This document shows, in pieces, positions 39,865-52,800 of a DNA stretch of 64,000 nt. Each line of letters begins with the position of its first letter. Within the stretch, counting starts at the first letter, position 1. The translations under genes were made by a program, and so were the position numbers. Origin of the DNA: Nipponacmea schrenckii (lineage: Eukaryota > Mollusca > Gastropoda > Lottiidae); assembly GCA_030562195.1 (NCBI GenBank), contig JAUJPP010000003.1, positions 44,708,602 through 44,772,601 on the forward strand, read 5' to 3'. The notes below the pieces were generated by a model that was given only the letters and a program-made list of their open reading frames with translations, was not told the DNA's origin and did no database searches.

Positions 39865-40500
39865 ACTTGTATTGTAGGGCCTATACCTGAAAAAAAAAAA
39901 CAACTGATGACATTTTGAAATAAAAATAAACTATAAAGCATGTTTTAATATTTATTCAGATATGTCATTTATTGGGGGAGAGGTAGGGGGGGGGGCTGGT
40001 GGGGTTGGGCTGGAGAGAAGGCCTTAATGCTGTCAAAGAATTATAACTTTTAAACTACATTACAAATGAATAAGGATTCCAATCAAATGTTCTTATTTAT
40101 AAAATAATACAGCACAATGGCAAAACATACCTTCTGATTCAAGTTGTACGATGAATTGTTATGACATACTTATTACTATTGAGAATTATTTGTTACTGTA
40201 CAGACACAATGTCAATATGCCTATCTGAATCTGATAGTTTTTTAACTACGTTGAAACTTAATTCAAACATTATTTCTTTAGAAAGAGGGTTACTAACCTT
40301 ACACTGACACTTCGATTTATTTCGACTTTAGTTTTTTTGTTTTGAAAGGAGTTCTCTGACCTACTTTAAAATTAGCCCGAATTCATACACCACAAAGTGT
40401 TTGCACTAGAAAGATACAGTTATCTCCCATGAATTGCTTTTCTTTTAGAACAACACCGAAAGCTACATAATATTATAGAACGCCGTAACTGCTTTATGTT

Positions 40501-42275
40501 TATGGAACGTCGTAACTGCCTTCTGTTAGTATTTTGCAGTATCAGCATCTTTTTGTATTATCAGCATCATCTTTTCGTATTATCATCTTTTTGTATTATC
40601 ATCTTTTTGCATTATCAGTATCGTCTTTTTGTATTTTCATCTTTTTGTATTATCAGCATCATCTTTTTGTATGATCATCTTTTCCGTAGCTGGACGTAGG
40701 TTTGCAGAAATCAACGGTAATCTTAGTAAGAAGTCAACGTAAAAAAGATGCCGTAGACTAGGTTAATGAGTCCCAGTCTCCGATTAATTTAGTGATGGCA
40801 TTTACAGATGTTTCTCTAATATTGATTAGGCCTAAAAGGTAGCATGTCACGCTAAAGAAGTTGGAAGTAAGAACTCGCAGAAGTAGAAATGTAGAAAGTC
40901 AAAAGTGACGGTCTGATGTAGAAAGCTGTTGAAAGGGGGTGGGGTGGGGGCAGTAAACAGTCAAATATTTGAGCCTGAAAGAATATAGATTCAGATTCAG
41001 AGGTAGGAAGTCAAAAGTTGGTTGGAAGTCAGAAGTCAGCAATAGGAAGTCGGACATGGTAATCAGATTTAGGACGTTGGGAATCACGTATGAAGTTGAA
41101 AGTGAGAGTCTGATGTATGTAGTTGGAGGTCAGAAGTTCTATTTTCACGGGGGGGGGGGGGGTTAGAAAAATGAAAATGCTATGGTTTTTAAATGTCTTC
41201 TGACAAAGTCTGGCATGAAGAGAAAATTGAGAATCGTATTGCAGCTAATTCTCTAACAATGTCAAAATCATTTGTGTGACACTAAATTTGCTATCGTTAA
41301 CTATTTGTGCTATGAATAAAAGAATTTGAATATTTCTATTGCACCAGGTTTTTTTAATACCATATGGTTAAAATATGTGGCCACAGGTACAGATATGCTC
41401 ACATTAATTCCCTTTTGATATTGGATTTGTCTCAACATACTTTCCCCACTTCTTGGAAATTGACTTCAGATTTTAACTCAGTATCGTTAATTTGAGTAAA
41501 AGTGCGAACGGATAAGTCAAAAAATGCCATTCACCGATATACAGTTCTTTCCGATACAGACAGCAACTTTGAAATTTCAGATATTTTGAGTCTAATAAAC
41601 TCTCTAACCATTGTTTTGATATATCAAAACAATTCTGTTGTGTTTGCATTCTGACTGGGCATATTTAATACATTCTGTTCTGATTTTCATCATATCTGAA
41701 GAAGTTGATATCCCAAGGCATTCCATAGCATATCTGTACAAATGACAAACAATATCAGGAGTTATTTTTTCTCTTTGAAAGGCAGGCGTATGCAATGATA
41801 GGTGTAAATTTTCTAAAATGGTATCCATTTTGACAAAATAAAAGTTGCGTCGCATTAACCTAGTCTACGACATCTTATTTACGTCGACTTCTTACTAAGA
41901 TTACCGTTGATTTCCGCAAACCTACGGCCAGTTACGGAAAAGATGATAATACAAAAAGATGACGCTGATAATACAAAAAGATGATTATAAAAAAGATGAT
42001 GCTGATAATGCAAAAAGATGATAATACGAAAAGATGATGCTGATAATACAAAAAGATGATTATACAAAAAGATGATGCTGATAATGCATAAAGATGATAA
42101 TACGAAAAGATGATGCTGATAATACAAAAAAGATGCTGATACTGCAAAAAGATGATGCATATAATACAAAGGATGATAACAGAAAAAGATGATAATACGA
42201 AAAGATGATGCTGATAATACAAAAAGATGCTGATACTGCAAAAATACTAACAGTAGGCAGTTACGGCGTTCCATA
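40501..42275. mobile_element. Foldback-type DNA transposon with minisatellite arms
   Basis: The left arm 40501-40768 and right arm 41853-42275 are inverted copies. Both begin at the outer end with TATGGAACG(T/C)CGTAACTGCC, continue into a tandem of short CATCTTTTTGTATTAT(CAG) units, and end at the inner border with GTAGACTAGGTTAATG. The right arm is longer because it has more units. The spacer is about 1.1 kb and holds remnants of a helix-turn-helix/integrase-type gene on the minus strand. This is the architecture of foldback elements: long inverted repeats made of short tandem repeats. Target-site duplications were not identified. It lies between ACSM exon 1 and unk. Confidence 0.8.
41420..41855 (-). 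pseudogene. Decayed HTH plus integrase-core-type transposase, cargo of the foldback element
   Basis: An open stretch from 41855 to 41604 contains MDTILENLHLSLHTPAF and ITPDIVCHLYRYAMECLG. After a frame change, a second stretch (about 41611-41420) contains ISEISKLLSVSERTVYR, an in-frame stop, then FDLSVRTFTQINDTEL. The pattern 'eIskLLsVSeRTvyRRM..fgLS' is the helix-turn-helix head of integrase-core (rve/DDE) proteins that are abundant in fish and molluscs (from memory, not searched). The catalytic domain was not found. Frame breaks and the stop mark it as a pseudogene. The name of the superfamily is uncertain. Confidence 0.55.
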
Positions 42276-42279
42276 CCAA

Positions 42280-43730
42280 GCCAGTCTCAACTTCCAGTTC
42301 TGAAATAGGATTAGAGAGAAAAAGAAAATAAAGAGACAACTATATTTTACAAGGATAATAACTTGTGTTCACAAGTCCCCCTTATCAGGGATCCTTTCTA
42401 CCAGCTGGTCCTTGGGCAAACCTCGTCATCTTTCCGGATTATCCGTACCCATTAGTACAGCTGTGTGGACTGAAATTAAGAGTGAAGATGACTTACACAC
42501 GCTGGTTGAGAATTAACAATCACGTTCGACATTTGTCAACGTTTCCTAGCAAATGAAAGAACCAACACTCCGTTAAGCTAAAGAACCCCACATCTCATAT
42601 TATTGTAGATTCGGTTTTCAGACAAAACAGAAAATCTAATAATTTTATAGAATTCGGCTATAGGTCCCCTCTGACCAGTTTGAAATAAATTTAAAATTCG
42701 GATGTACTATATTTAATATCAGTCTACTGCGATGAGGCAAATGGGTGCGCTTCTGACTACTAGCATTGACAATGAAATGTGCAATGAACAAAATACTAGA
42801 CGGTGGAGACAAATTTGTGTCCCTTTTGTAGCTCACGGATTTGTATTATTAAGCTATAGATAAAGAATGATTCCAATAAATGTTTATTTCAAATTTAATA
42901 TATCTGACCTGCTTAATTTCTTTAAAATAGACAACTACATGACCATTGACCAAAAAATTGAAATCTGGAAATAATGAGTCCTTAATTATCAGTTTACTGA
43001 CTGTCAAAACTTTACGTCATATACCATCCAATAAATCCATGCAACAAAAACCAATAGTCCATTAAATAAGTCTTAAAAAAGTTTTTCAATAATTATTTAG
43101 TTTAATGGTTATTTCGTCTTATATAGATTTTTTTGGTGAAGACACCGAGTCCAACTAACGAATATATACATAGGCCTACATTGACCAAATGGGGACATTA
43201 AATATTATGTTCATTCTAAGCAGCCTTATCACCAACACAGAATTGGAGCCAGAGCTCTAAAATTGTGTCTTGAAGCTTCGGGCGTAGAATTGAGGACGTA
43301 ATCGGGATATTTAGAGATCTAAACTAGAAAGTGCATATTTAACGATTCTGAGGCGCCAAAATCCCCATCACCCATCAAAATGTTTATCCTTTTGGTTTTG
43401 GTAAATGATCCAATCTCTGCTGAACTAAAGAAAGTTTTGAGAGAGGTTAATTTGTGTGGCTTATTCTCACTACCCGGGGCCCTTACTACTTAAAACTTAT
43501 TTGCCTGTGCTTTCGAATCTATTTCATTGGTACAAAGTTACGACCTTTAATTTTCACATGATATAATGCTCCTTAGTTTTTTGGGGTTTTTTTTATCTAT
43601 TTTTCTGATTTTTTGCCTCCAAATCTTTTTTCTACCTTTGAAAGCTCGGAAGATGGGTCTGGGAATACCAATTTGTGAAAGACTTAAAGAAACTGACAGG
43701 TGCCCGTTTTCTAATATGGGAATATTGGTC
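42280..43730. other. Intergenic between the foldback element and unk
   Basis: The less AT-rich part at 42370-42560 has an open frame of 63 codons without recognisable motifs. The remainder holds no coding signal. It forms the upstream region of unk. Confidence 0.4.
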
Positions 43731-43734
43731 ACAT

Positions 43735-43811
43735 GACTATTTATAACCAATCAACTTGCAGATTTATCATGCGCAAAAGTTATGCGCAAAGAAATAGTAA
43801 TGACAACAAAT
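43735..43811 (+). promoter_or_regulatory. Candidate unk core promoter and leader
   Basis: Directly upstream of the unk start are a TATTTATA at 43738-43745 and a CCAAT at 43747-43751, followed by a short leader holding the repeated word ATGCGCAAA. That leader contains one out-of-frame ATG (43770) and two in-frame ATGs. The position fits a promoter, but no start-site signal decides it. Confidence 0.4.
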
Positions 43812-46800
43812 ATGCCGTCTGAAGCCCCTCTCCTACAAACTGAGGTAGAAAAGCCTCAACATTTTACGTAAGTACACAAAAGAACAGTTTAAAAGGTATA
43901 AAAATGACAGAAGAAGCCTTTGGAAGTGTTGTCATTGGCATTTTTTTAAATATTTTCTTCTTGTAGTTACTTGAAAGAGTTTCGAACACAACAATGTCCG
44001 TTATTTCTTCAACACAAGTGTACGCTGCATCGACCATTCACCTGTTTTCACTGGCATTTTTTAAATCAGCGACGGAGGCGACCAGTACGGAGACGAGATG
44101 GGACATTTAATTATAGTCCGGATATATATTGTACAAAATATGATGAAACTACGGGGATTTGTCCAAATGGAAACGAGTGAGTATTATTAAGGTTTAAATT
44201 TGGTGGGAAAATTTCTTAGAAAACGTCCATTATTTACCCGAAATTCTGCTTATTGGGCATTGATGTGACATCTACTAATTTCCTAACATGGCTCTCAATC
44301 GCATTACACATATTATAATGGTTTTACATCGAATTTGGACCGACAGTAATGGTTTTTATACGATTTGAGGTCGTATTTCCGATTTTGACATGATGTAAAC
44401 AAAAATGGCCGCCATCTTGTTCTACTAGATCGTAACAAAGTGGTACAATTGCAAACATATTTAAGCTTGTAGCTTGTCGGCTTTTACAATACATTTCTTT
44501 GATCTTTCGGTAAATGTACTTGGCAAAGGATCTCGAGACATTTCATTAGTTGACACTTTAATTTCTTTGTCGACACATCGGCGAATATTTTGTGTTTTGA
44601 TTGGTATTTTGACAAGCAGCATGCAGTCAGCACGTTTTGTTGTCATTAATGTTATGACATAGAGGATTGTCAAAATCTAATTTTGAAAGATATTTATTAT
44701 TGGTGATGAACGTAGCTAAATATGTTTGCTGTTTTTAGCTATGTTTTCTCTTTATATTTGTATGCTTAGTTATAAACCTGATTCGAACCAAATGAAAGAA
44801 ATATTCTTTGTTATGTTATTTATCAGCTGGGGTAAAAACTGGGTCAGTAAATAGCCTTGACCTTGGAGGTAGTTTCTGTCTTGTGTACCGTCTGTTGGAA
44901 ATGATTTTGAAAATAATGCTTTGTTCGCCTTTTCAAATTGTTTATTATCATAAAAATAAGATTTGCCTTTATTTTGGTTTACAAGAGTTTTTTTAAAGAT
45001 TCCTTTCTTTATTTTTTTATTCAAGAAACACAATTTATTCAATTCAAGTAGAATTCTCCAGAATAAATTTTGTTGGAAATTCTCACCAAATTGTGTTGTT
45101 GAGACTTGAGTCAACAACCGTAGACCAGTAGTGCTATGTTAATGGGATTTTTTTTATTTAGATGTAATAATTTTTCATTTACAAAAACAAAAATTAAATT
45201 CTTAAATGCTGAATTGTATTTTGATACTTTATTGTATACATATCATTTACACTGTGTATTTCAGTTGTCCCTATTTACATAGAACAGCAGGTGATACTGA
45301 GAGAAGATATCATTTAAGATATTATAAAACAGGAACTTGTGTGTATGAGACAGATCCACGGGGACATTGTGCTAAAAATGGACCGCATTGTGCTTTTGCT
45401 CATGGTGCAGGTGATTTGAGACCACCAGTATATGATATACATGAATTAAAAACTGTCGACCAGATAGATTTAGAAACCATATCAACTTCTCCTAGTAGTT
45501 TAGAAAAAGAGCAAATTTTATCAGAAGATCCTAAGTGGAATGGTTAGTAGAATTATGTTATTATCATCCCAACTCAACTAGTCAACTTCATAATTCTTAC
45601 AAGAACAAGAATGATATATACAAGTAGCTCAAAATACTTCCTCTTAGAATAGAAATTAAAAATCTCAAACTTAATATGCATAATTTCATTAATCTCTCGA
45701 AATATCCATTAAACAAAGGTAAAATTTCCTATTTTTTTTTAGATATTTACATAGTTTTATGGATTTATTACTTAGTTTTAGAGAGTTTTTTTGAAAATAG
45801 GGGATTCTATCTTAGAGTTTTGACACCAGCTTAATCCATTGATGCAAAGAATTCAAATTGGCCATCAAGTTATTTCATCCTAAGAGGTGGTATTTTTTTT
45901 AATTGTTTATCTTAGTCAAAGTTAAAGATCTTAAATCTTAAAGAGCTTTATCTTTAAAAAAAATATTTGGAAAATCTGATAGCTTTTGAAAAAATGTATT
46001 GACATTGAAAATTAATAATTTACATCAAAGGAATAATGAAAACAGATTTATTGTTGAACACTTTAATAAGTGATTTAGTGAATATTTGTGTTCTTATACA
46101 GCTGACACAGGTATCCTCCCATTAGTCATACATCCCATTTGTTATACACTTTAATATGCCATATAGTCATGCACTTAAGTACAGGTAGGTGGGTAATTAG
46201 AGCTCTCACCTAAAGCTGTAATGGAATTACCGAATAATCTGAGTCTTTAATACACCGACAATGTTAATTTATTATATATATAAGAATATTTAACAATGTT
46301 AAATTAATCAATTTGAGTTGATATATATATTGATATATGTAACTCATAGACTAAATAAGTATAAATTCAGTTCAATCCACTTTCATCCACATTCATGGCT
46401 CTGCAACATGTTGAATACGTTACATCAGCCCCACGTTTTTTATACGGGGCGTATATTGTAGTCGCCCCTGTCTGTCCACAATTGTTGTGAACACGATAGA
46501 GACCACATTTCTTGATGGATTTTGACCAAATTTGGTGAGTGTGTTTGTTATAACCCAAGGAAGAAGTCTATTGAAAATCAGACCAATCGAAAAAGATTCA
46601 ATGAGTTATTGCCCTTGTTTTTGAAAATTTGTTGTGAACACGATTAAGAGTGTGTTTCTTGATGGATTTTGATGAAATTTGGTGTGATTGCTTGTTATTA
46701 CTTAAGGATGAAGCCTATTGAAAATCAGACAAATTGAAAAATGAATTGATGAGTTATTGCCCTTGTTCTTGAAAACACATTCATTTTGCGTTCAAAAATG

Positions 46801-49800
46801 TGTTGTGGACATGATAGAGAGATGGTTTCTGGATGGATTTTGACCAATTTCGGTGTGTGTGTTTGTAATCATCCAAGGATGAAGCCTTCAGCCCACCTTT
46901 CTGTCTGTCCGTCTGTCTGTCCATCTGCCTGTCCACAATTGTTATGAACACGATAGAGACCACATTTCTTGATGGATTTTAATGAAACTTGGAATGAGCC
47001 TTTGTAATGACCCAAGGATGAAGCCTATCGAAAATGAAACCAATCGAAAAATATTTACTATGAGTTATTGCCCTTGTCCTAAATTCCTTGTGAACATGAT
47101 AGGGAGCCGGGTTCTTGATGGAATTTGATGAAACTTGGTGTGAGTGTTTGTTATAACTCGAGGATAGACCCTATTGAAAATCAGACTAATCAAAAAATAT
47201 TTATTGAGTTATTGCCCTTGTTCTTTAAAATGTGTTTACTTTATCAGCCTCTGATTCTTTGTAGACTTGATAGAGATCTGGTTTTGATTTTGACAAAGCA
47301 TGATTTGAGCCTTTTGAATTACCCAAAGAAGAAACCGATTGCAAATTTAGCTTACCGAAAAACATTTACTTTGAGTTATTGACTTTGTCCAGAAATTTCT
47401 TGTGAATACGATAGGAAGTTGTGTTTTGATGAAAGTTAGTGTATTTGTAACATCCTAAGGATGTACCCTATTGAAAGCCAGGCAAATCGAACATATCTAA
47501 TAGAGTTATTGTTCTTTAAAATGTGTTAAATTGTTTACAAGACAGAGAGGGCTGGTTTCTTCATGAAATTTGATGATTCTTAGTATGAGCCTTTGATAAG
47601 ACACACAAAGAATACTTTCAGTAAAGATTGTGCTATATGGCCCTTGCTCAATTTTTTGTGAATGTTATTTTCTTCGTATGATATTGTGGTTTGCAAATAT
47701 TGTGTATTCAATTTGAGTAGCTTCCCTTGAAAGAAAATGGGGGTCTTTGAAATAATGAGAGTAGTTGTGTAAGTTATATCTATTGATTTATAGGCCATTC
47801 TTTCACATTTAAACTTCAACAAATCACCAAGTAAGCCCTGGCTTGACATTTTATCAGATCACTTGTAAAATATTGCATTTACTGATACCTCTTGTCCACC
47901 ACCCGAATAACTAAGGCTTCCAATGGTGGGCGTATTACGATGGGCCATCGCTATTTTTTTTCGGTTGGATACTTGTTCAACAAGAATGCAACACAACAGA
48001 CAGCTCAACACTAGCGTTGTTATTAAATCTTCCTGGGGCAAGTGTACGACAGTTGGTGATTTTATAAGGAATGTGTCAGAGAATAACCATCCCTCTGAGA
48101 ATTCAAAAAGATAATGACCAAGCCCCTGCCCTTCTTGATCTTCTCTGCGTGAGGAGTATCCATACTTGCCCTGCCCCAGACCAGAACTTAAGTAAATTGC
48201 CTTTGCCACAGATGAGCATCTCCTTCCAGCAACAGAGACAGTCAGGAATGAATCTGTCAGCTATCCTGTACCATTTTGTGCTCTGCTACCCAACTACAAA
48301 ATGATCACATACAGATGACTGTTCAGCCTTTGTAAGACACAAAAATACACTGGCATCACTTTTCATTTGAAATACTTACTCATGGGTGATAGATATACTT
48401 CCTCAAAGTTTATTTATTGTATGATGTTATTATATTGTTATTTTATGTTATGTTACGCTATGATATCATGTTCATTAAAACTTATACCAGTGTACCAGTG
48501 TACTAATTCTTTATGGATTCTTTTGATTTTAATTTTGTGGGTCAATGTCATAATGAAGATGATCCCTATTGATTTTCGTGATGATCGGATCATTTTTGCA
48601 CCGAAATATCGCGTCTGACTTGGCATTTTTCACTTCATTAGCTATAGGGTGCAACTCGTGCTCACTCTACAAACTTCAATTCTTTATGGATTCTTTTGAT
48701 TTTTATTTTGTGGGTCAATGTCAAAATGAAGATGATCCCTATTGATTTTCGTGATGATTGGATAATTTTTCACCGAATTACCGCATCTGACTTAACATTT
48801 TTCACTTATACCAGTGTACTATTAGTTTTCTTACAAATGACAAATGAATAAGTACAAAACCATATCAATAGTCATCAAATGTGGAGTTAATTACGTAATT
48901 CGACTTTGGCGAAAACGTATTGTAATCGTTCGGATTATTTTATTTTATTTTATTTTTTTTTGTAATTCTCGGATGAGTTTGCAGACAAACTGGTAAAAGG
49001 TACAGAAATTCTAAAACTACAGTTGATCTAAGAATGATTTCTATTATCAAATAAAACAAAACCGGAAGTTCTATCTCTGACCGGAAGTGAGAACCGGAAG
49101 TGTTTTTTTGCTTTAGCAAGTTTATTTTCAGTTCGATTTCGACCGGATTTTCAAATTTGAAAATTTCAATGTATTTGTCATCTAACAACTATAGGTTATA
49201 TGCAATTCGGTTAAATCTTTTACCCACGATTTGCAATTCAATATTCAAGTGTCATCGGCAAAAATTTCAGACCGTGATTTCTCATTTAATATAAATGGTA
49301 ATATTTTGAAACTTTACCAGTTGATAGGCGGCGATATGATTATGATTTTTGAAAAATTTTGAAAAAAAATTTCGACTTCCGGTTTAGCCTCAAATGACGT
49401 AATTACGTAACTTCCGGTCTATAACAGCTATGTGGAAAGTGAAAACTGTTTTATAAATAACTTGTCAATAGTAATCGATTTGACCTAAATAATTTAGTCA
49501 AGCTGCCATATCGGCCACTATTTTGAATTTTCATTACAATTCTTAAAGCCGAAATTCAGACACTATTGATAGACCGATTTCGATGAAATTTGGCACATAG
49601 ATACATTGGATCATTATCTACCTTTTCTAGGAGGCCGATTTTTAAATTTCGTTTTTTTTTCTCGAATTATTCAAATTTCGATTTTTTCAAAATTAGGTCA
49701 CTTTAAAGGCTACGGAAGGTGTGACCCACTTAATCTATGACCTTGAAAATTAAGTAAAAAAATATTCAATATATTGTCTACGAGTAGGTATTTTTTAATT

Positions 49801-52800
49801 TGGCTTACTTAAAAAATTCATAGAGATAAGTGTACTTAAATACAGCAAAAATTGATAATTTTCATATTTTCGCCAATTTTAACCGTTACGGAAGTTGTGA
49901 CCTAATTAATTTATGAGTTTGAAAACTAGGTCAAATGATATTCAATATATTGTCTTGATGTTGGTCATTGCAAATTTAGCCTACATAATATTTTAAGGCT
50001 CTCGAAATACGTTCATAATTGTAAACAATTCTAGTTTCTTAAATGAAGTGTTTGTGTTGTGTGTTTTTTTGCCTTTTTGTTTATCATTGTTTGTGTTTAA
50101 ATAAAATAGTTGGTGTTGGCATAGCAAAAATATGTTAATGTGAATGTTATTCTGGAATTTCAGTTCTTTTACTTTCTGATACTTTTTAATTGTTTCAGAT
50201 ACAAACTATGTATTGCATTATTACAAAACAGAGCCCTGTAAACGTCCTCCAAGATTATGTCGTCAAGGTTACGCATGCCCTCAATATCACAATAGTAAAG
50301 ACAGACGAAGATCACCAAAAAATAATAAATATAGGTAGGAAGAATCATTTTTACTACCGTAATGATAAAATTATTGGGGCTGATTTTTTCTTAAATGAGT
50401 CAGCTTAAAGAAAAATCAACAATTCACAGTAGGAAGCTGAAAATTTTGCTATGATATAAAGTTGATATGGGTTTTATAGAAATATTATATAATAAGTTGT
50501 GCAATTTGATTTAGTAAAATTTATTATATTGAACATGCTTTGAATTTTGAAGGTCGACACCTTGTCCTAATGTTAAACATAGTGATGAATGGGGTGATCC
50601 TACATTATGTGAAAGTGGGGATAGTTGTGCTTATTGTCATACTAGAACTGAACAACAATTTCATACTGAGGTTGGTTTATTTTTTATCATTAGTAATCAA
50701 AACAAATTCTGCAATGATGAGTGCTTTGGAGAAGTTTTTTTCTTATCTGAAGTTATGGATTAGTTTTCAGATATCCAATTGTTAATAAGTAAATACTCAT
50801 TAGCTACTAAAATATGAAAATCAAAATCTACATTGATTTATTCACCAATGAAAAACATGTGACCAATTGTTAATCAATATGATATGATCAACATTGATAT
50901 TTAATGAATTAATTTTTTTACGCCCACATGAAAATGTGGACGTATATTGCCATCACCCCTGTCGGTCCGTCCATCCGTCAACAATTACTTGTGTACGCGA
51001 TACAGGCCCGAGTTTTATCCGATTTGAATGAAACTGGGTATGTGTATTCATCTTGATAATATCTCGGACAAGTTCGAAAATGGCACGATTCCAGATGTCG
51101 ATTTATGAGTTATTGCACTTGATTAAATGAAAAACGTTAAAACTTACTTGTGTACGCAATAGAAGATGTAATTTTTATCCGATTTCAATGAAACTTGGTA
51201 TGTGTATTCATCTTGATAATATCTCGGACAAGTTCGAAAATGGCACGATTCCAGATGTCTGTTTATGAGTTATTGCACTTGATTAAATGAAAAAACGTTT
51301 AAATTTACTTGTGTATGCAATAGAAGATGTTGTTTTTTATACGCCCACAAGCAAGATGGGCGTATATTGTAATCGCCCTGTCGGCCTGTCCGTTGGTCCA
51401 TCCGTTCACATTTGGCTCGTGCTCACTCTACAGGCTACAATTCTTTATGGATTCTTTTGATTTTAATTTTGTGGGTCAATGTCATAATGAAGATGTTCCC
51501 TATTGATTTTCGTGATGATCGGATCATTTTTGCACCGAAATATCGCGTCTGACTTAACATTTTTCACTTCATTAGTTATAGGGTGCAACTCGTGCTCACT
51601 CTACAAACTTCAATTCTTTATGGATTCTTTTGATTTTTATTTTGTGGGTCAATGTCATAATGAAGATGATCCCTATTGATTTTCGTGATGATTGGATAAT
51701 TTTTCACCGAAATACCGCATCTGACTTAACATTTTTCACTTCATTAGCTATAGGATGCAACTCGTGCTCACTCTACACGCTACAATTCTTATGGATTCTT
51801 TTGATTTTTATTTTGTTGGTCAGTGTCATTATGAAGATGATCCCTATTGATTTTCTTGATGATCAGATAATTTTTTAGTGAAATATCGTGTTAGACTTTG
51901 CTTTTTTCACTCTGTAAACCTATAGGTTGCAACTCGTGCTCACTACAGGCTACAATTCTCTATGTATTCTTTTGATTGTTTGTATGTGTGTTGATATCAT
52001 TTTGAAGATGTGCACTATTAAATTTAATGATGATCCGATAATTTTCTAAGCCTAGGATTTATTCATAATCAATGCTGCCAGTGGGCGTATATTATCTTGC
52101 CTGGCAAGCTATCTTTTCCGATTTGAATGAAACTGGGTATGTGTATTCATCTTGATAATATCTCTGACAAGTTTAAAAATGGCACTATTCCAGATGTCAG
52201 TTTATGAGTAATGGCCCTTGATTAAATGAAAAAACATTAATATTTACTCGTGTACACAATAGAAGCTATAGTTTGCATCCGATTTTAATGAAACTTGGAA
52301 TGTGTATTTATCTTGATAATATCTCGGACAAGTTCGAAAATAGCACGATTCCAGATGTCGGTTTATGAGTTGTGGCCCTTGATTAAATGAAAAAACATTA
52401 AAATGTACTTGTGTATGCAATAGAAGCTATAGTTTTCATCCGATATGAATGAAACTTGGTATGTGTATTCATCTTGATAATGTCTCGCCAGATGTCTGTT
52501 TATGAGTTATGGCCCTTGATTAAATGAATAAACGTTAAAATTTACTTGTGTACGCAATAGAAGCTGTAGTTTTTATCCGATTTGTATGAAACTTGGTATG
52601 TGTATTCATCTTGATAATATCTCGCCAGATGTCTGTTTATGAGTTATTACCCTTGATTAAATGAGAAAATGTTAAAATTTACTTGTGTACGCAATAGAAG
52701 CTGTAGTTTTTATCCGATTTGAATGAAACTTGGTATGTGTATTTGTCTTAATAACCTCTCGGACAAGTTAAAAAATGAAGCGATTCCAGATGTAGGTTAA

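Noticed and set aside
41879..42274. 131-codon open frame on the minus strand rich in I, F, S, L
   Set aside because: It only translates the minisatellite arm of the foldback element; all three frames look alike.
47859..48300. Overlapping open frames on both strands in unk intron 3
   Set aside because: Less AT-rich than its surroundings but without recognisable domains; one frame runs into the repeat terminus. May be an old inserted fragment, but I cannot support a gene.
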